Shown: in pieces, positions 46,062 through 52,168 of the stretch | Numbering within the stretch: position 1 is the stretch's first letter | Layout: the number at the start of each line of letters is the position of its first letter | Source of the DNA: Chloroflexota bacterium | GTDB lineage: Bacteria; Chloroflexota; Dormibacteria; CF-121 | DNA: 52,168 nucleotides | Direction: 5' to 3' | Assembly (NCBI GenBank): GCA_005881215.1 | Contig: VBDZ01000012.1 | Coordinates: 1-52,168 of the forward strand | The notes under the pieces: model-generated | Database searches by the model: none | Told to the model about the DNA's origin: nothing | Seen by the model: only the letters and a program-made list of their open reading frames with translations | Position numbers and translations under genes: made by a program

Positions 46062-48797
46062 TTGGGCAGATCGAGCCGTTACTGCGGTGTGGGCTCCGCT
46101 CCGAGCAATGGTGGCCACGCGTCTATCCATAGCCTGCGCTGGTACATCAGCGTCGGCCTGCTGCTGGTCGGCGTCGTCCCGCTGATCTTCTTTGGCGCCC
46201 AGCGCATTTCATCGCTGTTTGCCACCCAGAACGCCAGCATCCAGCAAAAACACGAGCCGATGGCGGAAAGCCTGGCGCAGGCGATCTACGGCTACCTGCT
46301 CGACCAGACGTCGGCACTGCAGAGCACGGCATCGCAGCTCGAATCCGACAACGCCAGCCTGGCGCGCTTGAACGAACCGGGCTTCGATCCCACCCACCTC
46401 AACCAGGAGCTGGCGGCCGCCCACTCGGCGCAGCCGGCCTTGCTCCAGCTCTATGTCGGCAGCCTGAACGGCCGGGCGGTGGCGGCGGCGCCAACCGCCG
46501 CGGCCGGCGCGGACTACAGCGTCTGGAACTACGTCAAGGAGGTGCTCAACCCGCGTCGCATTGGCCCCACGTACTCCGACGTGGTCCGGTCCCAGGGGGA
46601 CACGAGCGTGTCCGCCGTCATCATCGCCGTCCCGATCCTCGACCCCCAGCGCCACCTGATCGGGTTTCTCGCCGGGACCGTCAACCTGTCGGAAGTCCAG
46701 CGCCTCTCCAACTACAGCCGTATCGGGGTCAACGGCCAGGCCGTGGTCGTCGACCGGCGCGGTCGCGTGATTGCCCATCCTCGTAACGATTGGCGCATCG
46801 AGGCAAAGGACCTGTCGTCGCAGGCCATCTTCCAGCAGTCCCTCGGCCAGGAGAACGGGGTCAGCTGGTACACCGACCTGGACGGCAACGAACCGCGGGC
46901 CGCGGGGTTCGCGACGGTGCCGGTGGTGGGTTGGAAGGTGTGGATCTCGCAGCCGGTCGCCGACCTCCGCACCGAGCTGACGCCGTTGATCCTGAGCACC
47001 CTCGAATGGCTGTTGGTCGCGATCGTGCTGGCCCTGGTGCTCGGCTTCATCGCGGCGGCCTGGATCACGCGGCCGGTGGTCGAGCTGACCCGAGCCGCCG
47101 GGCGGATCGCCCAGGGCGACTTCGTGACGCCGGTGGTGGTGCGGGAACGCTTCGCCGCCAAGGAGATGCGCGAGCTGGCGCACACCTTCAACCAGATGGC
47201 ACGGCAGCTGAGCGGCGCCTACCTGACCCTGGAGGACAAGGTCTCCCAGCGGACATCGGAGCTGCAGTCGGCCAACCAGGAGCTCGCCCGCGCCAACAAG
47301 CTGAAGTCGGAGTTCCTGGCCAACGTGTCGCACGAGCTTCGTACGCCGCTGTCCGCCATCATCGGCTTTTCCCAGATCCTGCTGGACGGCATCGATGGAC
47401 CCGTCAACGAAGAGCAGTTGCAGGACATCACGCAGGTGAACAAGAGCGGTCAATCGCTGCTGTCGCTGATCAACCAGATTCTCGATTTGAGCAAGATCGA
47501 GGCCGGAAAGATGGAGCTCTCGCTCGAGCGCGTCGAGTTGCCGATGCTGATCAGCGCGGTCCTCGACAGCATCAGCCCGCTGGCTCAGGAGAAGGGGCTT
47601 CGGATCGACACCCGTTTTCCCCCTGGGCTGCCAGCCGTCGAGGGCGACGCCGCGCGCCTCAAGCAGATCCTGATCAACCTGCTGTCAAATGCGGTGAAGT
47701 TCACCGACCGGGGGCGCATCGAGGTCATCGCGCAACCGTCCGGGCGCATGGTTCGGATCGCGGTCAAAGATACGGGCATCGGGATTTCGAGGGAGGCCCA
47801 GAAACTGATCTTCGACGAGTTCGTCCAGGGGGACGGCAGCAGCACTCGCCGGCATGGAGGCACCGGCCTCGGGCTGAGCATCGTACGAAAGCTGGTCGAG
47901 ATGCACGGCGGTGCCATTACGGTGATCAGCGAGCCCGGCATGGGCAGCACCTTTACCTTCACCGTTCCGGCCTGGGCCACCGGCCAGGGAACCGCCACTC
48001 CGCTCCAGCCGAGGCCCTTGCGCCGACCCAACCAGGGGCTGCCGGGCACCGCGATCCTGGTGGTCGATGATGACCCGAGCGTGCGGCAGTTGATCTCGCG
48101 GCACCTCGAGCAGGAGGGCTGGAAAACGGTCCAGGCGTCGAACGCGACCGACGCCCTGCAGCTGGCGCGCGAGAGCCGGCCGATGCTGATCACGCTCGAC
48201 ATCATGATGCCCGACGCCTCCGGCTGGTGGGTGCTCGAGAAGTTGAAGGAAGACCCGCAGACGGCCGGCATCCCGGTGCTGGTGGTGACGATCGTCGAGG
48301 ATCAACGCTTGGTTTTCGCCCTGGGCGCATCGGATTACCTGGGGAAGCCCTACGATCGCGGGGCCCTGATCGCGAAGATCCATCGATTGCTGCCGCGGCT
48401 CGAGGGCAAGCGGGTGCTGGTCGTCGACGACGACGCGGAGGCGCGCACCATGCTGGCCAAGATCCTGAACGAGGAGCGGGCCGATGTGGTGCTGGCGACC
48501 GGCGGCGATGAGGCGATGAGCCTGATCGCGCAGGCACCGCCCGACCTGGTGCTGCTCGACCTGATGATGCCGGGGATGAGTGGCTTCGAGATGGTGGCAC
48601 GTTTGCGAGCGCAGCCGGCGGGGGCCAGCATCCCCGTCATGATCGTCAGCGCCAAGGAGCTGACGGCCGAAGACGTGCTGACGTTGAACGGACATGTCCA
48701 GCGATTCGTGGCGAAAGGATCGATCGAACCGGAGGGCCTGACCAACGCGGTACGCCAGCTGCTGGGTCAGAGTAAATCGCAAGGAGCCGCCGCATGA
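46062..48797 (+). CDS. Hybrid sensor histidine kinase (Cache-like sensor - HAMP - HisKA - HATPase_c - REC - REC)
   Basis: Two TMs flanking an extracytoplasmic domain; ITRPVVELTRAAGRIAQGDF HAMP; FLANVSHELRTPLSAIIGFS; GTGLGLSIVRKLVEMHGG; two ILVVDDD receivers. Confidence 0.93.
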   Translation: MGRSSRYCGVGSAPSNGGHASIHSLRWYISVGLLLVGVVPLIFFGAQRISSLFATQNASIQQKHEPMAESLAQAIYGYLLDQTSALQSTASQLESDNASLARLNEPGFDPTHLNQELAAAHSAQPALLQLYVGSLNGRAVAAAPTAAAGADYSVWNYVKEVLNPRRIGPTYSDVVRSQGDTSVSAVIIAVPILDPQRHLIGFLAGTVNLSEVQRLSNYSRIGVNGQAVVVDRRGRVIAHPRNDWRIEAKDLSSQAIFQQSLGQENGVSWYTDLDGNEPRAAGFATVPVVGWKVWISQPVADLRTELTPLILSTLEWLLVAIVLALVLGFIAAAWITRPVVELTRAAGRIAQGDFVTPVVVRERFAAKEMRELAHTFNQMARQLSGAYLTLEDKVSQRTSELQSANQELARANKLKSEFLANVSHELRTPLSAIIGFSQILLDGIDGPVNEEQLQDITQVNKSGQSLLSLINQILDLSKIEAGKMELSLERVELPMLISAVLDSISPLAQEKGLRIDTRFPPGLPAVEGDAARLKQILINLLSNAVKFTDRGRIEVIAQPSGRMVRIAVKDTGIGISREAQKLIFDEFVQGDGSSTRRHGGTGLGLSIVRKLVEMHGGAITVISEPGMGSTFTFTVPAWATGQGTATPLQPRPLRRPNQGLPGTAILVVDDDPSVRQLISRHLEQEGWKTVQASNATDALQLARESRPMLITLDIMMPDASGWWVLEKLKEDPQTAGIPVLVVTIVEDQRLVFALGASDYLGKPYDRGALIAKIHRLLPRLEGKRVLVVDDDAEARTMLAKILNEERADVVLATGGDEAMSLIAQAPPDLVLLDLMMPGMSGFEMVARLRAQPAGASIPVMIVSAKELTAEDVLTLNGHVQRFVAKGSIEPEGLTNAVRQLLGQSKSQGAAA

Positions 48798-49186
48798 GTC
48801 AACTGATCCTCGTGGTCGAAGACGACGCAACGATGCAAAAGATGGCGCTCAAAATCCTGCGCTCACGCGGCTTCAACAGCGAGCTCGCGCGCAACGGCCG
48901 CGAGGCCGTGGCGATGGCGGCCGCGCTCAAGCCGGGGCTGATCCTGATGGATCTCTCGCTGCCGGAGATGAATGGCTGGGAAGCCACCCGCGCGCTCAAG
49001 GCGGATCCGGCCCTGGCGCCGATTCCGGTGGTGGCGATCACCGCCCACGCCATGGTCGGTGACCGGGAGACCGCCATCGCGGCCGGCTGCGCCGAATGCC
49101 TGACCAAACCCTACGAGCTCGAGGAATTGATCGCGCTCGTGGAGCGCTACGTCGGGCCAGCCCAGCCGCAGACGAAGGTCGCTTAG
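48794..49186 (+). CDS. Response regulator receiver protein (DivK-like)
   Basis: LILVVEDDATMQKMALKILRSRG...LILMDLSLPEMNGWEATRALK...CLTKPYELEEL. Confidence 0.93.
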   Translation: MSQLILVVEDDATMQKMALKILRSRGFNSELARNGREAVAMAAALKPGLILMDLSLPEMNGWEATRALKADPALAPIPVVAITAHAMVGDRETAIAAGCAECLTKPYELEELIALVERYVGPAQPQTKVA

Positions 49187-49194
49187 ACAGACGT

Positions 49195-49220
49195 AACGGC
49201 CGGGCGCCGGCCCGGCCGTT
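49195..49220 (+). terminator. Hairpin terminator candidate between convergent response regulator and subtilase genes
   Basis: AACGGCCGGGC-GCCG-GCCCGGCCGTT perfect 11-bp stem, followed by CTA; no strong U-tract. Confidence 0.65.
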
Positions 49221-49248
49221 CTACCGAGAGATCTATTGGGCGGCGACG

Positions 49249-50841
49249 CTAGTGGTGGGTCACCGCGCTGAGCGCATTCACCTGTCCGTCGCCATACCAG
49301 GAGTTGTGGCCGGTGCCACCCTGACAGACTTGCGGCCCACCCGTGTCCAGCGAGGGGAACGATGCGCTGAGGGCCGCCTGCTCGGCCGCTGACGGACACG
49401 GCTGCGGATCCGCGGTCTGCTTGATGTAGGCCGCTACCGTACCGGGTGAGAGGGGACCGAACTGGCTGATGATTAGGGCCGCCACGCCGGTCACGTGAGG
49501 AGAAGCCATCGACGTGCCTTGCTGGTAGCACCACATGACACCGGGGTGGCCGGGATCAAAGACCCTTCGGCTTTCTAAGCAGTTTTCAATCGCGGCAATC
49601 GGCCAGGTCGAAAGCACCCGACCGTTCAAAGCTTGCGGCGTTATGCCAAAGCGGCTATCTCCGCCTGGTGCCACGACATCCGTCGTCGAGACACCGAAGC
49701 TGGAGTAGAACGACTTCAGGTAGCCGCCGGTGGTCTGAGGATCGTTGCCATCGGCGGTGACGCCTATCACGCCCGAAATCTCCACCGGAATCACGACGCA
49801 GTCGTTGTGTATGGTTCGAAGCTGCGCCGTGCCGGGCGGAAAATCTGGGCTGGTTGCATCCAGCATTGGATGCGAAAGGTCGTCGGCCTGGTTGCCCTCA
49901 GCCGCTACGACAACGGTGCCCTGCTGCATCGCAAACCGGATCGCCCGCTGCTCCGCCTTCCAGATTGCACGCTGGATGGGATCATTCTTGCAGTTGAAAA
50001 GGAAGGGGTCGGCGAAATAACTGTTGTTGGTCACATTCATGTGGTGCGTACCCGCCCACATGAATGCACATATCACCGCCTCCGGAAAGAAGAACCCGCC
50101 CACATCCGTTCCCGCTTTGATGCCCGCGATCCGTACGTTTGGCGCAACGCCCACGATCCCGAGACCGTTAGCGGCAGCAGCAATGGTTCCAGCCGTATGC
50201 GTGCCGTGGCCGTTCCCATCTTGCGCGGCGAGGCCGGGAACTGGTGCCCCTGAGAGGCAGTTGGCGCTGTCCGCAATATCGATGTTCGGCTGCAAGTCAG
50301 GGTGTGTGAAATCAATGCCGGTGTCGATATCGCCTACAAGTACGCTTGGGCTGCCGCCGGTGATCGCATGCGCCTCCGGCGTATGGATCTGCCGCATATC
50401 CCACTGGAGCGCGGAGAAGGTATCCGCGTCCGTTGCCGGGGCGTTGCGCACTGGACCTGCTGCTGGAGCACTGGCATCGCTGGCGGAACCTATGTCATTT
50501 TGAATCCTGGTCGCGAACGCGGCGGTCGCGGACGCTCCGTCGACCCGAGTGTCTTTGAGCAGATTCGCGCGAAAGGCCGTGCTGTCGGATCGCACGATGG
50601 CGACGCCAATTTGCGGGTACTTGTAGACAAGCGTTCCGCCCGCCTTCGCCAGGCTGGCCGCTGCATCTGCGGGAACCGCCGAAGCGCTGTACAGCACGAT
50701 GTAGTTCTGCATCGTGCCGGCACGGGCCGCTACGGTCGCGGTTAATGGCGAAAACCCCGTGACTAAAGCAACGAGCGCCAACGGCACCCCGAGCCGGCTG
50801 GCGATGCGAGTGCGCCACGATCCGATGGATTTCCCGAGCAT
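49249..50841 (-). CDS. Secreted S8 family serine peptidase (subtilase) with N-terminal propeptide
   Basis: VLVGDIDTGIDFTHPDLQ (Asp), DGNGHGTHTAGTIAA (His), GTSMASPHVTGVAALI (Ser); signal peptide; RBS AGGGAGGGAAGG. Confidence 0.95.
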   Translation of the reverse strand: MLGKSIGSWRTRIASRLGVPLALVALVTGFSPLTATVAARAGTMQNYIVLYSASAVPADAAASLAKAGGTLVYKYPQIGVAIVRSDSTAFRANLLKDTRVDGASATAAFATRIQNDIGSASDASAPAAGPVRNAPATDADTFSALQWDMRQIHTPEAHAITGGSPSVLVGDIDTGIDFTHPDLQPNIDIADSANCLSGAPVPGLAAQDGNGHGTHTAGTIAAAANGLGIVGVAPNVRIAGIKAGTDVGGFFFPEAVICAFMWAGTHHMNVTNNSYFADPFLFNCKNDPIQRAIWKAEQRAIRFAMQQGTVVVAAEGNQADDLSHPMLDATSPDFPPGTAQLRTIHNDCVVIPVEISGVIGVTADGNDPQTTGGYLKSFYSSFGVSTTDVVAPGGDSRFGITPQALNGRVLSTWPIAAIENCLESRRVFDPGHPGVMWCYQQGTSMASPHVTGVAALIISQFGPLSPGTVAAYIKQTADPQPCPSAAEQAALSASFPSLDTGGPQVCQGGTGHNSWYGDGQVNALSAVTHH

Positions 50842-50883
50842 CCTTCCCTCCCTGTCGATGAGCCCGACCTCTTACCTGCTCTC

Positions 50884-50913
50884 ACGCTAGACAAATGAGC
50901 CCGACACTGTCAA
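50884..50913 (-). promoter_or_regulatory. Sigma70-like promoter TTGACA-18-TAGCGT for the subtilase gene
   Basis: Reverse strand TTGACA (50908-50913), 18-nt spacer, TAGCGT (50884-50889). Confidence 0.55.
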
Positions 50914-50937
50914 GGATCGGTAAAGGCGGGGCAAGGG

Positions 50938-51090
50938 CTATGCCGCTGTTTGTCGCGGCACTGGCCGCCGAAGTAGCGCCTCGACGTTCAGGAAAAGGGC
51001 CGCCGTGGGCCGGGTCCTTTTCGTTAGTGGCCATTCCGCCTGAAGCCGGCTTCTCTCGTTCGAGGTGAACTCGCCGAGCCGTTTCACCAT
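50938..51090 (-). CDS. Putative 50-aa small protein
   Basis: MVKRLGEFTSNERSRLQAEWPLTKRTRPTAALFLNVEALLRRPVPRQTAA*; internal ATG of ORF 50938..51201; amphipathic, coding-like composition. Confidence 0.35.
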   Translation of the reverse strand: MVKRLGEFTSNERSRLQAEWPLTKRTRPTAALFLNVEALLRRPVPRQTAA

Positions 51091-51148
51091 GCCGTGACGA
51101 TCGTGTAAACCGCGCAAACCTTGCCGCCGCGGCCGCGTTGCGCGACCC

Positions 51149-51841
51149 ATGGCAGGACTCATGCGCCGCTGGCGCGCGCCACTTCTCGGCGGCATCGCCA
51201 TCTGGTTGCTGAGCTTCCCGCTGCTGACGGCGCATCGGGCGCCGGTGCTGGCGGCCGCCGCGCACGTCAGCCGGCCGGCGGACCCCGCCGCCCTGGACCG
51301 TCGCCTTCACCGGTTGGTAGCTCGTGAACAGCACTTTGCGGTCGAGGTTACTGACCCACCGGTGTTTGCGGCTCCGCCTGCCGCTCCAGCGCCCGCCCCG
51401 GCTCCCCTCGCGAACGCAGCCCCACGGGTCGCAGCCGCACCAGCGCCGGCTCCGGCGCCCGCGGTCGTCCGGGCGAACACGATCGTCATCGCCCGGCTCG
51501 GACTCAGCCTCTCCGTCGGCTGGTACAGCGACTGTTCAGGGCGCGCGACTGTGCCGCACTGGGGCGCCTGGCGCTGGAGCTGCTCCGGCGCGAACAACAC
51601 CTACATCATGGCCCACAACCCGGGGACCTTTACCCCGATCCTACGGCTGCATGCGGGCGACATCATCCAGTACGGCGATCCATCAGGCCGGGTGCACACC
51701 TACCGGGTCAGCTACACCACGATCGTCAGCAATACGCAGCTCTGGCCGCTGGGCGCCACCTCCTCGTCCGCGCTCACGTTGCAAACGTGCTGGACCTGGG
51801 ACGGAAGCCGCGACTTCATCGTGCGCGCGCTCGAGATCTAG
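51149..51841 (+). CDS. Sortase family protein with Ala/Pro-rich linker
   Basis: TYIMAHNPGTFTPILRLHAGDIIQYGDPSGRVHTYRV (His), SALTLQTCWTWDGSRDFIVRA (TLxTC and Arg); N-terminal TM/signal. Confidence 0.87.
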   Translation: MAGLMRRWRAPLLGGIAIWLLSFPLLTAHRAPVLAAAAHVSRPADPAALDRRLHRLVAREQHFAVEVTDPPVFAAPPAAPAPAPAPLANAAPRVAAAPAPAPAPAVVRANTIVIARLGLSLSVGWYSDCSGRATVPHWGAWRWSCSGANNTYIMAHNPGTFTPILRLHAGDIIQYGDPSGRVHTYRVSYTTIVSNTQLWPLGATSSSALTLQTCWTWDGSRDFIVRALEI

Positions 51842-51844
51842 TCC

Positions 51845-52168
51845 TTAGACCGGCGACCGCTCCTCGACCAGGCCGCGATCCGGGTCGAAGTACAGGCGGG
51901 GCGCGCGGGTTGGGTCCCGTCCGAAGTAGACCAGCTCCCACGCCGGCTGGCCGATACCTTGCTGACTGTGAATATCGCCCGGCGGTGGAGGCAGCCACGC
52001 AATGTCGCCCGGACCCAGCTCGCGGCTATCGATGGCGCGGATTCGGGCCCGTCCCGGAACCGAGCCGCCATCTTCTCGCGCCCACTTGATGTGACGGTCG
52101 CGCCCCTGCATCACACAGATCACGGCCCAAGAATTGTGGTTATGGACCGGGGTGGGCGTGTCCGGAGG
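51845..52168 (-). CDS. Cupin / cysteine dioxygenase-like protein (5' end beyond right window edge)
   Basis: Open reverse frame to the edge: PDTPTPVHNHNSWAVICVMQGRDRHIKW...LGPGDIAWLPPPPGDIHSQQG. Confidence 0.75.
   Translation of the reverse strand, partial: PPDTPTPVHNHNSWAVICVMQGRDRHIKWAREDGGSVPGRARIRAIDSRELGPGDIAWLPPPPGDIHSQQGIGQPAWELVYFGRDPTRAPRLYFDPDRGLVEERSPV

Noticed and set aside
46209-47453. 414-aa minus-strand ORF opposite the histidine kinase
   Set aside because: Antisense shadow; HisKA/HAMP motifs are on the plus strand.
50914-51148. Possible c-di-GMP riboswitch or ncRNA upstream of the subtilase/sortase
   Set aside because: No GEMM core (GGGCAAACC / GCAAAGCC pairing) could be aligned; needs an Infernal/Rfam scan to exclude.

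Overview
High-GC bacterial chromosome segment, probably a monoderm of the Chloroflexota/Dormibacterota/actinobacterial kind; the lineage is a guess and was not tested. I found no rRNA, tRNA, CRISPR array or mobile element. (1) About 1-24.3 kb is a large divergent catabolic locus. The minus strand carries Fhs (cut by the left edge), a PF13769-like small protein, DUF1638, a corrinoid-activating 2Fe-2S/ASKHA protein, a methyl-THF:corrinoid methyltransferase-like protein, MetF-like and MetV-like proteins, an MttC-like corrinoid protein, an IclR regulator, EtfA, EtfB and a dimethylglycine/sarcosine dehydrogenase-like flavoprotein. The plus strand carries a GntR/FCD regulator, a metallophosphoesterase, an APC permease, a second DMGDH-like flavoprotein, a choline-kinase-like protein, an Fe-alcohol dehydrogenase, a non-pyrrolysine MttB-family methyltransferase, an aldehyde dehydrogenase and a nucleotidyltransferase-fold protein. 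Together they suggest a choline -> glycine betaine -> glycine demethylation route that combines cobamide methyl transfer with ETF-linked flavoenzymes and drains C1 units to formate. This is the best candidate for an undescribed system here. (2) About 25-43.5 kb interleaves a type IV pilus cluster (pilT, pilB, pilC, prepilins, pilM, pilA, and a PilD-like protein lacking its peptidase domain) with four c-di-GMP-type genes and a BldC-like HTH gene. PilB has an MshEN-like N-terminus, suggesting direct c-di-GMP control. (3) The right end has a PPi-type phosphofructokinase, endonuclease III, a hybrid histidine kinase with a response regulator, a subtilase, a sortase and a truncated cupin. Many start codons sit 6-10 nt downstream of a TANNNT box, which suggests common leaderless transcription.
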